64,000 bases of DNA, from positions 34,673 through 98,672 of the forward strand of contig CAKUFK010000010.1 in NCBI GenBank assembly GCA_934647945.1, in the 5' to 3' direction. The DNA is from an uncultured Eubacteriales bacterium. Its GTDB lineage: Bacteria > Bacillota > Clostridia > Oscillospirales > Acutalibacteraceae. The translations under genes and the position numbers were made by a program. The first letter of the stretch is position 1, and every line of letters starts with the position of its first letter. The notes below the pieces were generated by a model that saw only the letters and a list, made by a program, of their open reading frames with translations, had not been told where the DNA came from and ran no database searches. Below, in pieces: positions 1 to 8,519 of this stretch.

Positions 1-411
1 CTCCATGATCGGGAGGCTCACGGCGATATGCTGGACACCCTCACTGCTTTTTTCCCCGCCAGGCCCGGCAAGATGGACCGAGCCGGGGTGCTCCATTGTT
101 TTTCAGGGAGCGTGGAGATGGCGGATGAGATGGTCAGGCGGGGGTTTTTCATCGGTCTCGGCGGGGCCGTCACCTTCAAAAACGCCCGAAGGGCGGTGGA
201 GGTGGCCGCTTCCATTCCCCTGGATGCCCTGCTGCTCGAAACCGACGCGCCCTATATGGCGCCGGTGCCCTATCGCGGCAAACGCTGCGATTCCGGCATG
301 ATTGCCGCCACCGCCGCCCGGATTGCCGAGATCCGGGGGATGTCGGCCGAGACCCTCCTCGGCCGGACGCACGAAAACGCCTGCCGCCTGTTCGGGATCT
401 CCGTGGCGTAA
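1..411 (+). CDS. TatD-family metal-dependent hydrolase, 3' part
   Basis: Only the C-terminal ~136 residues are in the window; the frame is open to the left edge and begins LHDREAHGDM. The metal-site motif LETDAPYMAP (the TatD TDxP region) and the preceding LHCFSGS segment place it in the TatD/YcfH amidohydrolase family, which are TIM-barrel metal-dependent deoxyribonucleases or hydrolases. The C-terminus ENACRLFGI is the usual end of the family. The stop is TAA at 409-411 and a hairpin follows immediately. Family assignment is firm; the exact substrate is not determinable. Confidence 0.93.
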   Translation, partial: LHDREAHGDMLDTLTAFFPARPGKMDRAGVLHCFSGSVEMADEMVRRGFFIGLGGAVTFKNARRAVEVAASIPLDALLLETDAPYMAPVPYRGKRCDSGMIAATAARIAEIRGMSAETLLGRTHENACRLFGISVA

Positions 412-413
412 AC

Positions 414-441
414 ACAGGGCGCTGCCGAAGCAGCGCCCTGT
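414..441 (+). terminator. Hairpin downstream of TatD-family gene
   Basis: A perfect 12-bp stem (ACAGGGCGCTGC / GCAGCGCCCTGT) with a CGAA tetraloop starts 2 bases after the TatD-family stop. Only a weak T run follows. It also lies just downstream of the convergent epimerase gene and may serve both. Confidence 0.7.
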
Positions 442-452
442 TCCGTTGCCGG

Positions 453-1424
453 TCAGGCCGTATACTGTTCCCGGTACCAATCGAGCACCCGCGGGAGAGC
501 GGTTTCCAGGGTGTATTCCGTGCGGTATCCCAGCAGCGCGGCGGCCTTCTCCCCACTCGCCCGCATCCGCCGCACATCCGCCCGTCGCCCGGGCTGGATT
601 TCGACAGGGCCGGTATAGCCGTAATACACGGCGATTTTTTCAACGAGCTCCCGCATCGAAATCTCCCGGCCGGTGCCGATGTTCACCACTTGGCCCCGGG
701 ACGCCTCGTCTTCATACACCGTCAGGAAGGCCCGGGTGGTGTCCTCGACGAACACAAAATCCCGTGTCTGTTCCCCGTCCCCCTCCAGGATAGGCGGCAG
801 GCCCTGCAGGATCCGCCGGGCCGTCTGGGGAATGATCGCCGCATAGTCACCGGCGTTCTGCCGGGAGCCATAGTTGTTAAAGGGGCGGATGACCGCCAAA
901 TCCAAATCCAGCACGTTCCGGAAAGTCAGGGCCATCATATCGGCGGCCACCTTCCCGGCCGCATAGGGGGTGGTCGGGCAGAGAGGATGGTTCTCGTCCA
1001 TCGGCTCGTATACCGCCGTTCCGTATGCCTCTGAAGTGGAGGTATGGATCAGGGTAGTGAACGCTCCCGTTTTCATAAGGGTGAGCAGGGTTTTCATGAT
1101 GTCCACGTTCACCTGATAGGCGTCGATGGGATTGAAAAAGGAATATTTGAGCTGGAGAGTGGCCAGGTTGAACACCACCTCCACCTGTTCCCGCTCGATA
1201 ACGGCCTGCATCACGCCGAGCTGCCGGGCATCGTCCCGTACAATCACCAGCCGGTCCCCATAAGCCTGCCTGGCGGGTTCCAGGTTTTCCAGTTTGCCCA
1301 AAAAGAAATTGTCCACGACGACGACCTTGGCCGCCCCCTCCGCCAGCAGGCGGTCGGCCAGATGGGAGCCGATGAAGCCGGCGCCGCCGGTGACGAGAAC
1401 GGTTTTTCCCTTTATGCGGGGCAT
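453..1424 (-). CDS. NAD-dependent nucleotide-sugar epimerase/dehydratase
   Basis: This is a 323-residue extended short-chain dehydrogenase. The Rossmann motif GGAGFIGSHLADRLL is at residues 13-27, and the Ser/Thr-Tyr-Lys active site is seen as TSTSEAYG followed by TPYAAGK. The segment FNNYGSRQ and the length match the UDP-glucose 4-epimerase/dTDP-glucose 4,6-dehydratase group. These enzymes act in the cytoplasm on nucleotide-activated sugars. It starts ATG with a GGAGGAACC ribosome binding site and is downstream of the HD protein on the same strand (15-bp gap). Substrate specificity cannot be read from the sequence. Confidence 0.88.
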   Translation of the reverse strand: MPRIKGKTVLVTGGAGFIGSHLADRLLAEGAAKVVVVDNFFLGKLENLEPARQAYGDRLVIVRDDARQLGVMQAVIEREQVEVVFNLATLQLKYSFFNPIDAYQVNVDIMKTLLTLMKTGAFTTLIHTSTSEAYGTAVYEPMDENHPLCPTTPYAAGKVAADMMALTFRNVLDLDLAVIRPFNNYGSRQNAGDYAAIIPQTARRILQGLPPILEGDGEQTRDFVFVEDTTRAFLTVYEDEASRGQVVNIGTGREISMRELVEKIAVYYGYTGPVEIQPGRRADVRRMRASGEKAAALLGYRTEYTLETALPRVLDWYREQYTA

Positions 1425-1439
1425 GGTGGGTTCCTCCTG

Positions 1440-2024
1440 TCAAGTGGTTTGCTGCGCGACGGCCGCGGCGATCTCCGGCTCGCAGCGCTTCATGGCGCCT
1501 AGAGTACGTTCGAGCAGGGTATCCAGCTCCCATCCGAGCTGTTCAGCTCCTCTGGCGATGACATCCCGGGAACAGCCGGCGGCGAAGCTCGGGGTCTTAT
1601 ATTTCTTTTTGAGTGACTTGAGCTCCATGTCCTGTACACTGCCGGACGGCCGCATTTTCGCCGCCGCCCCGATCAGGCCGGTCAGCTCATCCACCGCAAA
1701 GAGGATCTTCTCCATTTCATGCTCGGGCGCCACGTCCGACACGATGCCGTATCCGTGGCTGACCACCGCGTGGATCAGCCGCTCGCCCGCACCCTGTTCC
1801 GCCAGAATCTCCCGGGCCTTGACGCAGTGTTCTCCGGGATACCGTTCGTAATCCACATCGTGGAGAAGACCCACGATGCCCCAAAAATCCGCCTCGTCCC
1901 CGTAGCCCTGCTCCCGGGCGAAATCCCGCATCACCGCTTCTACCGTATAGGCGTGCTGCAGGTGAAAGGGCTCTCGATTGTAGTCTTTGAGCAGGGCCAG
2001 CGCCCTGTCGCGGGTCAATTCCAT
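1440..2024 (-). CDS. HD-domain phosphohydrolase
   Basis: About 194 residues. The HD motif HDVDYERYPGEHC, the upstream His in LQHAYTVEAVMRDFA and the later SHGYG mark an HD-superfamily metal-dependent phosphohydrolase of the kind often annotated as hydrolase in Clostridia. I chose the start at MELTRD because AAGGGGGAT precedes it at proper spacing; a longer frame with MMVVECQT exists but has no ribosome binding site. It shares a strand and short spacing with the epimerase gene and may be cotranscribed. Substrate unknown. Confidence 0.82.
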   Translation of the reverse strand: MELTRDRALALLKDYNREPFHLQHAYTVEAVMRDFAREQGYGDEADFWGIVGLLHDVDYERYPGEHCVKAREILAEQGAGERLIHAVVSHGYGIVSDVAPEHEMEKILFAVDELTGLIGAAAKMRPSGSVQDMELKSLKKKYKTPSFAAGCSRDVIARGAEQLGWELDTLLERTLGAMKRCEPEIAAAVAQQTT

Positions 2025-2157
2025 TTGCTTTATCCCCCTTGTTTGACATTCCACGACCATCATACCCCTCTCCGCTGTCCCTTGTCAAATCCTTTCCTGA
2101 TGTCCCGGCCAGGAAGGCCGCATCCAGCTGCCGGGAGCGGATTCCGTCATCTTTCGC

Positions 2158-2186
2158 TTGACAAATCGCCAGGATCGCGGTATGCT
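2158..2186 (+). promoter_or_regulatory. Promoter of cysK
   Basis: A consensus TTGACA (2158-2163), a 17-base spacer and TATGCT (2181-2186) lie about 45 bases upstream of the cysK start. The following ATAGTGATTAGATAGGATT is AT-rich against the surroundings and could hold a regulator site, but I cannot name one. Confidence 0.7.
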
Positions 2187-2232
2187 TTCATATCATAGTG
2201 ATTAGATAGGATTTATGGAAGGAGACTTTCCC

Positions 2233-3168
2233 ATGTCGCATATCGCAGGTGAATTTACCGCCCTGATCGGCCATACACCGCTGCTCGACCTCCGGCGGTA
2301 TGCCCAAAAACGCGGCCTCTCCGCCGTTCTGCTCGCCAAGCTGGAATATCTCAATCCCGCCGGCAGCGTCAAAGACCGCGTGGCCCGCGCCCTGATCGAG
2401 GACGCGGAGAAAGAGGGCCGTCTCTCGCCCGGGGCGGTCATCGTCGAACCCACCAGCGGCAACACCGGCATCGGCCTGGCCGCCGTCGCGGCTTCGAAGG
2501 GCTACCGCGTCATTCTGACCATGCCCGAAACCATGAGCGTGGAGCGCCGCAGCCTGCTCAAAGCCTATGGGGCCGATATCGTCCTGACCGAAGGGGCGAA
2601 GGGGATGAACGGCGCGATCGCTAAGGCGAAAGAAATCGCGGCCGTAACCCCCGGCGCGTTCATCCCGGGGCAATTTGAAAACCCCGCCAATCCGGCAGCC
2701 CATTTCGCCACCACCGGCCCCGAAATCTGGGAGGATACCGACGGCGGGGTAGATATTTTCGTCGCGGGGATCGGAACCGGCGGCACCATCACCGGCGTTG
2801 GCCGGTTCTTGAAGGCCAGGAACCCGCAAATCCAGATTGTGGGGATCGAACCCGCCGATTCCCCCGTTCTCTCCGGGGGGAAGGCGGGCCCGCATAAAAT
2901 TCAGGGGATCGGCGCCGGATTTGTGCCCGCCACCCTGGACCGCACCGTCCTCGACGACGTGCTGACCGTCACGAACGAGGACGCCTTCGCCGCCGGACGG
3001 GCCGTCGCTAAAGAGGAAGGCATCCTGGTCGGCATCTCTTCGGGTGCCGCAATTGCGGGCGCGGCCCGGCTCGCCCGCCGGCCGGAAAATACGGGCAAGC
3101 GGATCGTCGTGCTTCTGCCCGACACCGGTGACCGCTATCTCTCCACCCCTCTGTTTGCCGATGCGTGA
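2233..3168 (+). CDS. cysK: Cysteine synthase (O-acetylserine sulfhydrylase)
   Basis: 311 residues, a normal length for CysK. The PLP lysine lies in NPAGSVKDRVA, the substrate loop is PTSGNTGIGLA, and the phosphate-binding glycine loop is GIGTGGTITGVGRFLK. It converts O-acetylserine and sulfide to cysteine in the cytoplasm. The start is ATG at 2233, preceded by GGAAGGAG; an earlier in-frame ATG at 2215 has no ribosome site. The neighbouring mnmA needs sulfur from cysteine, so the pairing makes metabolic sense. Confidence 0.96.
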   Translation: MSHIAGEFTALIGHTPLLDLRRYAQKRGLSAVLLAKLEYLNPAGSVKDRVARALIEDAEKEGRLSPGAVIVEPTSGNTGIGLAAVAASKGYRVILTMPETMSVERRSLLKAYGADIVLTEGAKGMNGAIAKAKEIAAVTPGAFIPGQFENPANPAAHFATTGPEIWEDTDGGVDIFVAGIGTGGTITGVGRFLKARNPQIQIVGIEPADSPVLSGGKAGPHKIQGIGAGFVPATLDRTVLDDVLTVTNEDAFAAGRAVAKEEGILVGISSGAAIAGAARLARRPENTGKRIVVLLPDTGDRYLSTPLFADA

Positions 3169-3202
3169 GCCGGCCAATATTACCGGGAAAGGGGCGCTGC
3201 CT

Positions 3203-4354
3203 GTGGGAATCCGAAACCCGATCCATACCGTCATAGCCGCCATGAGCGGCGGCGTAGACAGCGCCGTGGCTGCTTCGCTGCTGCTCGAGCAGGGGTACGA
3301 GGTGCGCGGTGCCACACTGCTCCTTCGTCCGGAAGGAGGGAAGGCCGCCGGTTTGGAAGGCCCCTCCTGCGGAAAATCGACTTCCTGCGGAAAATCGACT
3401 TCCTGCGGAAAATCGACTTCCTGCGGAAGTCGGGAGGATATCGAGGATGCCCGGGCGGTGGCCGCCAGACTGGGCATCCCTCACGACGTGTTCGATTTCA
3501 CCGGCCTGTTCCAGCAGGCCGTCATAGACAAATTTGCCCGGGTATACGCCGCGGGCGGCACCCCCAACCCCTGCATCGACTGCAACCGGCATCTGAAATT
3601 CGGCGCGCTGCTGGAACGGGCGGAAGCCCTGGGCGCCGACGCCGTCGCCACCGGCCACTACGCCCGGGTGGAGGAGGATCCGGCCACCGGGCGATGGCTG
3701 CTCAAAAAGGCCCTCGATCCCGCCAAGGATCAGAGCTATGTCCTCTACGCCCTGACGCAGAGGCAGCTTGCCCATGTCCTGTTTCCGCTCGGCTGTCTGT
3801 GCAAGACCGAAGTGCGGGCCTATGCGGCGGCACATGGCTTCGACAACGCGCGGAAGCCCGACAGCCAGGACATCTGCTTTGTGCCCGACGGGGATTATGT
3901 CCGGTTTCTCGAAGAGGGGATGGGTCTTCCCAACCCTCCTGGGGATTTTCTCGATATGCAGGGGAATCCGGTAGGCACCCACCGGGGCTTCCTCCACTAT
4001 ACCATCGGCCAGCGCAAGGGCCTCGGCCTGGCGTTCGGAGAGCCTCGTTTCGTCATCTCCAAACACGCGGCGGCAGGCACGGTGACACTGGGAAGGCAGG
4101 AGGACCTCTTTACCCGCACCCTGTTTGCGGAGGATGTCAATCTGATTTCCCTGCCGGAGCTGACGGAGCCGGTGCGGGTAACGGCCAAAACCCGCTACAG
4201 CCAAGCCGCAGCCCCCGCCCTGCTCGAATCTTCCGGGGATTCCCGTATCCGCCTGACCTTCGACAGCCCCCAGCGGGCCGTCACCCCCGGCCAGGCCGCC
4301 GTGTTCTACCAGGGCGATGTGGTGGTGGGCGGCGGGACGATTGCCGCCAGATGA
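3203..4354 (+). CDS. mnmA: tRNA 2-thiouridine(34) synthase MnmA with a repeat insertion
   Basis: About 383 residues. The PP-loop AMSGGVDSAVAA is near the N-terminus. The two catalytic cysteines are in PNPCIDCNRHLKFG and SQDICFVPDG. The family signature GQRKGLGLAFGEPRFV is present. It thiolates U34 of tRNA-Lys, -Glu and -Gln. The start is uncertain: GTG at 3203 has GAAAGGGG upstream, while an in-frame ATG at 3161 overlaps the cysK stop without a clear ribosome site. Residues about 55-76 are a tandem repeat (SCGKST three times, then SCGS) in the loop before the EDIEDAR helix, which is not usual for the family. Confidence 0.95.
   Translation: MGIRNPIHTVIAAMSGGVDSAVAASLLLEQGYEVRGATLLLRPEGGKAAGLEGPSCGKSTSCGKSTSCGKSTSCGSREDIEDARAVAARLGIPHDVFDFTGLFQQAVIDKFARVYAAGGTPNPCIDCNRHLKFGALLERAEALGADAVATGHYARVEEDPATGRWLLKKALDPAKDQSYVLYALTQRQLAHVLFPLGCLCKTEVRAYAAAHGFDNARKPDSQDICFVPDGDYVRFLEEGMGLPNPPGDFLDMQGNPVGTHRGFLHYTIGQRKGLGLAFGEPRFVISKHAAAGTVTLGRQEDLFTRTLFAEDVNLISLPELTEPVRVTAKTRYSQAAAPALLESSGDSRIRLTFDSPQRAVTPGQAAVFYQGDVVVGGGTIAAR
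3365..3428 (+). repeat. 18-bp in-frame tandem repeat inside mnmA
   Basis: Three exact copies of TCCTGCGGAAAATCGACT (3365-3382, 3383-3400, 3401-3418) are followed by a partial copy to 3428. The unit is 18 bp, so copy-number change would keep the reading frame and add or remove SCGKST. Confidence 0.95.
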
Positions 4355-4517
4355 AGCCACCAGGCCAGGGCGGGGGCAGGGAGCCCTTATGCATCGACCG
4401 GATCAGGGGCCTGCCTCCGGCGTTTTCCTTCGCAGAGCGGCCGCCGGCCGCTTTTCTATTAAAAACGGCCGGGAAGCCGCCCGGGGCCGGCGGAAAGAAA
4501 GACGGGATGACGCGGCC

Positions 4518-4916
4518 ATGAATATCACAGCGAAACGACGCCTCAGGTATCTGTCCGCTTTTGCCGCGCTGCTGCTGATCGAGGTGCTGATCGCCCTGTT
4601 TGTACACGACGCGTTTGTCCGCCCCTTTATCGGGGACGTGCTGGTAGTCGCGGTACTCTACTGTCTGGTACGGATTATCAAGCCGGACGGATGGCGGTTT
4701 CTTCCCGTCGTCCTCTTTTTGTTTGCCACCGGAGTCGAATTCCTGCAGGCGTTGGGATTCGTGCCTTTGCTGGGCCTGGAGAACTCCCGGTTCTGGCGGA
4801 CCATACTGGGCTCGACCTTCGATCCCGCCGACATCCTATGCTATGCGGCCGGTTCCGCGATGCTGATGGGCTTCGAAGGGATTTTCCGCCGGCTATTTCG
4901 CCGGACTCCGCGCTGA
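4518..4916 (+). CDS. DUF2809-type small membrane protein
   Basis: 132 residues with about four hydrophobic segments (LSAFAALLLIEVLIALFV, a second around VLVVAVLYCLV, a third FLPVVLFLFATGVEFLQAL, a fourth near the C-terminus). The order and the segment GSTFDPADILCYAAG resemble the DUF2809 family of bacterial inner-membrane proteins. The start is set at MNITAKRR; the longer upstream frame is Arg-rich and not protein-like. Function unknown. A terminator follows. Confidence 0.75.
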   Translation: MNITAKRRLRYLSAFAALLLIEVLIALFVHDAFVRPFIGDVLVVAVLYCLVRIIKPDGWRFLPVVLFLFATGVEFLQALGFVPLLGLENSRFWRTILGSTFDPADILCYAAGSAMLMGFEGIFRRLFRRTPR

Positions 4917-4982
4917 AAGCCGCGGTGGACTTTCTGAATTACGTCCCGCCCGGACGCCTTTCTCTCCGGAACGGATTTCCAG

Positions 4983-5016
4983 GCCGCTGCCCTTTACAGG
5001 GATAGCGGCTCTTTTT
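4983..5016 (+). terminator. Intrinsic terminator of the DUF2809-type gene
   Basis: An imperfect GCCGCTGCCCT / AGGGATAGCGGC hairpin is followed by CTTTTT on the plus strand. Confidence 0.75.
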
Positions 5017-5055
5017 GTCTTTCCCAGGGAATCGTCTGGGTTCGGAAGGGACAGC

Positions 5056-5091
5056 AAAAAGCCTTCGCCGGAAATCCGGTGAAGGCTTTTT
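5056..5091. terminator. Bidirectional terminator between convergent genes
   Basis: AAAAAGCCTTC.CCGG and its complement CCGG.GAAGGCTTTTT enclose an AAAT loop. The A run and T run give a terminator in both directions, fitting the convergent DUF2809-type and ROK-family genes. Confidence 0.88.
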
Positions 5092-5169
5092 GCTTGTGGG
5101 AAAGGCAGCCTTTGTGGGAAGGCTGTTCAAGGCACGGAGATGTGGGAGGCTCCGCGCAGAGATAGAAGC

Positions 5170-6555
5170 TCAATCAATTTGCGGCAGGCTGGCCGCAGCG
5201 ACCGACTGGCCGACACGGCGGATCTTTTCATCCGGAAGATGCAGTTCCATCGCGGCATATTCCGGGTATTCCTCATCGAGAACCCGGCGGGCTTCCGCAA
5301 TCACAAGATCGCCGCCCTCGCCCGACATCACACGGCCGAGCAGCAGGACATGGGCGATAGAATAATACATGGCATAATAGGCCAGCGCGTGGCCGAGATA
5401 AACGCCGATGGAACGGTAGATGTCCCGGGCCGATTCCCGGCCCTCCTCCATCTCCTTCTGGACCACCTTGAGCTTTTCGGCGGGAGACAAGCTCTCATCT
5501 AGGGCGATGCCGGCCCGGGGCGCCAGCTTGATGACGCTGTCTTGGGAAAAGTACTTGACGCCGCAGCCTTTATCGCCCGACCACTCGTCCACCATCGCGT
5601 CGTCCTGGAGGTCGACGGGAGCGAAGGCGAGCTCATTGAGCCAGCCGGTGATATTGCCGTCGGTATCCACGTACCCGGCCGCCTCCGAGGTGCCCATAGC
5701 AATACCGAGCACCCGATTTTCCTCGAGGCTCATGGCTCCGGCCAGGGCCGTCACGTCGCCGTCGTTGGCCACTTCCAGAGGGATGTCGCCGAGCTCTTTC
5801 GCGGCGCGTATGTAAATATCCTTGACCTTCTGGTCGAACAGGTCGCGCGGCACCTTGAGGAACAGGGAAGCGACCATGGCGCGGTTGTCCACGTAAATCC
5901 CCGCCGAGGAAACGCCGATGGCGTCCACCCGCGGCATTTTGGAAGCGGCGGTGCGGAAGGCGCTGAGGATGCCCTCAAAATGATAATCCGGGTCAGCGTT
6001 GGTTTTGGGGAACCACACGACCTCCTCCGAATAGACCGGCACGCCGTCCACGACGGCCGAAACCTTCCGGTCGCTGCCGCCCGCATCGAAACCGATCCGG
6101 CAGCCGTCCAGATGACGGCCGACCGATTGGGCGAGGGTCTTTTCCGCCGGGGTTTTGTCCAGCGGAAGGGCTACCACTTCAAACGGCTTCTCATACACGC
6201 GGCTCATGAAATCCGCGTCGAATTCCCGAGAGCCGCCGGGCTGGTAGGCGTCTTTGATAACCCGGGCCATGCCGTCGTCACCGCAGATAAACACCTTATA
6301 TCCACCATAAGCCCACAGCAGCATCTTGACCGTGCGGTCGACATAGACCCGGTCGGCCTCCGCCATCTCCGGAGTACCGTGGATCCGGAAATGCCGCACC
6401 GCCATCTGGCCCTGGTTGCGCTCCACCGCCACGGCGATGTCTTTGCCGCCCGCGGCCGATTTGTCGAATGCGCGGCAGAACGCCGCCATAGGCACATAGC
6501 CCGTATCCAAAACCGGCGCGTTTTTCACCGGAATGTCGAGACCGTACAGTTTCAT
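5170..6555 (-). CDS. ROK-family sugar kinase/regulator-like protein
   Basis: 461 residues, longer than a simple ROK kinase (~300). The ATPase phosphate-1 loop is seen as IGFDAGGSDRKVSAVVDG about residue 153, and a second sugar/ATP loop as GIAMGTSEAAGYVDTDGNITGW split across two segments. The N-terminal 150 residues are extra and not recognised. AKELGDIPLEVANDGDVTALAG holds the ND pair typical of the ROK sugar site. Start ATG at 6555 has AAAGGAG. Likely cytoplasmic sugar phosphorylation; the substrate is not known. Confidence 0.8.
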   Translation of the reverse strand: MKLYGLDIPVKNAPVLDTGYVPMAAFCRAFDKSAAGGKDIAVAVERNQGQMAVRHFRIHGTPEMAEADRVYVDRTVKMLLWAYGGYKVFICGDDGMARVIKDAYQPGGSREFDADFMSRVYEKPFEVVALPLDKTPAEKTLAQSVGRHLDGCRIGFDAGGSDRKVSAVVDGVPVYSEEVVWFPKTNADPDYHFEGILSAFRTAASKMPRVDAIGVSSAGIYVDNRAMVASLFLKVPRDLFDQKVKDIYIRAAKELGDIPLEVANDGDVTALAGAMSLEENRVLGIAMGTSEAAGYVDTDGNITGWLNELAFAPVDLQDDAMVDEWSGDKGCGVKYFSQDSVIKLAPRAGIALDESLSPAEKLKVVQKEMEEGRESARDIYRSIGVYLGHALAYYAMYYSIAHVLLLGRVMSGEGGDLVIAEARRVLDEEYPEYAAMELHLPDEKIRRVGQSVAAASLPQID

Positions 6556-6798
6556 GCCGTTCCGCTCCTTTTACACGAGTTTCAAACGAGCTTATTACAA
6601 TTTCAATATAGCAGAGCAGCCGCAAATTTCAAGGCGTTTTCCAGGGGTTTGCCGGTGAAGCCAAATTTTCCGTCCGATTGTGCAACCACGCGTCCGTCCG
6701 TGCGGATGGAGCCCCTTCCGAAATAATTGGTATGCCGGGGACCTGCTCCGCATATATTGCTGCGAGGACAAAATTGTTTGAAAGGAATGGCTGTTGAA

Positions 6799-7746
6799 AT
6801 GAACCGATTTTTTCCTGAGGGGGCCCTATTGGATACCCCGGACAATCAGCGGCTCATCCAGTCTCCGGCCGCGCTCGCGGAGGCGTCTATGGAGGGGCGG
6901 GTCGTCGAAGCGCGGGCGGTCTTATGCGACGCGGAACACAATCTGCATGTGGAAATGCCCTGCATGGAGGGCATCATCCCTTACATGGAAGGGGCCATCG
7001 GCATCGCGGAGGGGACCACCCGGGATATCGCGCTGATTTCCCGGGTGAGCAAACCAATAAGCTTCCTGGTGCAGGGGTTCGAATACCAGCCGGACGGCAG
7101 CCGCCGCGCTGTCCTGTCCCGCCGAGCGGCCCAGGAAAAATGCCGGTTTGAGTATGTGGCATCTCTGCGCCCGGGCGATATCGTGCCCGCCCGGATCACC
7201 CGGCTGGAAACCTTCGGCGCCTTCTGCGATATCGGCTGCGGGCTGCCCGCTCTCCTTCCGATCGCAAGCATATCGGTCAGCCGGATCTCCCATCCGTCCG
7301 ACCGTCTGCTCCCCGGCATGGACATCTTTGCGGTTGTTTCTTCCCTGGAGGATGACCGGGTCTGCCTGTCCCAGCGGGAACTGCTCGGGACATGGATGGA
7401 AAACGCGGCGCTGTTTTCCCAGGGGGAAACCGTTGCCGGGATCGTCCGGTCGGTGGAGGACTACGGCATCTTCGTCGAGCTGACCCCGAACCTCGCGGGG
7501 CTGGCCGAGCCTCGGGACGGCGTCAAGGTCGGACAACATGCAGGCGTTTATATCAAGAGTATCCTGCCCGAGAAGATGAAACTGAAGCTTATTCTCATCG
7601 ACGCGCAGGATGTCCCCTCTTCCGCGCCCTCCCCGCCCCGTTATTTCCTGACGGAGGGGCACATCGACCGGTGGGTATATTCCCCTCCGGGCTGCGGCAA
7701 ACGGGTGGAATCGGTCTTTGCGCCCGATTGCCTGGCAAACATATGA
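6799..7746 (+). CDS. S1 RNA-binding domain protein (S1-like)
   Basis: About 315 residues. An S1 domain is clear at LRPGDIVPARITRLETFGAF followed by CDIGCGLPALLPI, and a second at FSQGETVAGIVRSVEDYGIF followed by VELTPNLAGLAE. The N-terminus contains a degenerate third unit. This arrangement is common in Clostridia and is usually labelled ribosomal protein S1-like; it probably binds RNA in the cytoplasm but is shorter than true four-to-six-domain S1. Start chosen at MNRFFPEG (AAAGGA 12 bases upstream); MAVEM at 6787 is an alternative. Confidence 0.82.
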   Translation: MNRFFPEGALLDTPDNQRLIQSPAALAEASMEGRVVEARAVLCDAEHNLHVEMPCMEGIIPYMEGAIGIAEGTTRDIALISRVSKPISFLVQGFEYQPDGSRRAVLSRRAAQEKCRFEYVASLRPGDIVPARITRLETFGAFCDIGCGLPALLPIASISVSRISHPSDRLLPGMDIFAVVSSLEDDRVCLSQRELLGTWMENAALFSQGETVAGIVRSVEDYGIFVELTPNLAGLAEPRDGVKVGQHAGVYIKSILPEKMKLKLILIDAQDVPSSAPSPPRYFLTEGHIDRWVYSPPGCGKRVESVFAPDCLANI

Positions 7747-7781
7747 AAAAAGCCGTCCGCAGGGCGGCGCCCATACAAAAG

Positions 7782-7821
7782 CAGACGCGGATACAGCGAT
7801 TGAAAGCCGTATCCGCGTCTG
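7782..7821. terminator. Hairpin after the S1-like gene
   Basis: A perfect 13-bp stem (CAGACGCGGATAC / GTATCCGCGTCTG) with a 14-base loop. It lacks a good T run, so it may be a weak terminator or a processing hairpin. TATACTATAAAAGGAGG follows directly. Confidence 0.5.
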
Positions 7822-7886
7822 TTATACTATAAAAGGAGGCCAACTGGATATGTGTTAATGCCAGACGGATGGAGGAGGTGGCGGAT

Positions 7887-8471
7887 ATGCGGCATATTGG
7901 TACCAAACCCCTTGAAACGGAGCGCTTGGCACTGCGTCGATTTAGAATGGCGGATGCCGGCGATATATTCGCCAATTGGGCGGCCGACCCGGAAGTGACC
8001 CGGTTTTGGGGCTGGGAGCCACATCCGGACATCACGATGACACAATCCCTGCTCAAACAATGGATTCGGCAGTATGAAGATGCAGCATATTATCATTGGG
8101 CGATTGTCTGCAAGGCAAATTCACAGGCGATCGGGTACATATATCTGAACTCCATCTGCCCTGCTGACGCCAGCGCGGCCGTGCACTATCTGCTGAGCAG
8201 GACGTATTGGAATCAGGGGTTCATGACCGAAGCGTGCAAGCGGGTAATCGAGTTTGCCTTTCGCGATGTCGGATTTCTCAAAATCCATTCTCACCATCAT
8301 CGTGACAATCCCGCCAGCGGCAGAGTCATGCAAAAGTGCGGCATGACCTGTATAAAGGCCGAATACCGGGCCATGGACAGCAAGCAATTGAGCGGCGAAT
8401 ATCTCTATTATGAGGTTGAGAAAACAAATAACATTCCTGGCCGTCCGCCTACCGCCCATAAGATACGATAA
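7887..8471 (+). CDS. GNAT acetyltransferase, RimJ/RimL type
   Basis: 194 residues. LETERLALRRFRMADAGDI is the usual RimJ/RimL N-terminus, and the acetyl-CoA region is read as YLLSRTYWNQGFMTEACKRV; ASGRVMQKCGM is the typical C-terminal motif. It probably acetylates an amine on a protein or small molecule. Start ATG at 7887 follows GGAGGTGG. The final codons and stop lie inside a 21-bp perfect inverted repeat. Confidence 0.9.
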   Translation: MRHIGTKPLETERLALRRFRMADAGDIFANWAADPEVTRFWGWEPHPDITMTQSLLKQWIRQYEDAAYYHWAIVCKANSQAIGYIYLNSICPADASAAVHYLLSRTYWNQGFMTEACKRVIEFAFRDVGFLKIHSHHHRDNPASGRVMQKCGMTCIKAEYRAMDSKQLSGEYLYYEVEKTNNIPGRPPTAHKIR

Positions 8472-8508
8472 ACCGGTGAGTCAAATCCTCACCGGTTTAT
8501 CGTATCTT
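8460..8508. terminator. 21-bp perfect inverted repeat overlapping a stop codon
   Basis: AAGATACGATAAACCGGTGAG (8460-8480) pairs perfectly with 8488-8508 across a 7-base loop. The left arm carries the last codons and the TAA of the GNAT gene. It separates two convergent genes and probably terminates both, although neither side has a strong T run. Confidence 0.65.
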
Positions 8509-8519
8509 CCGTCACAATT

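Noticed and set aside
3365..3428. Short regular repeats as a CRISPR array
   Set aside because: The 18-bp units are directly adjacent without spacers and lie in frame inside mnmA, so they are a coding minisatellite.
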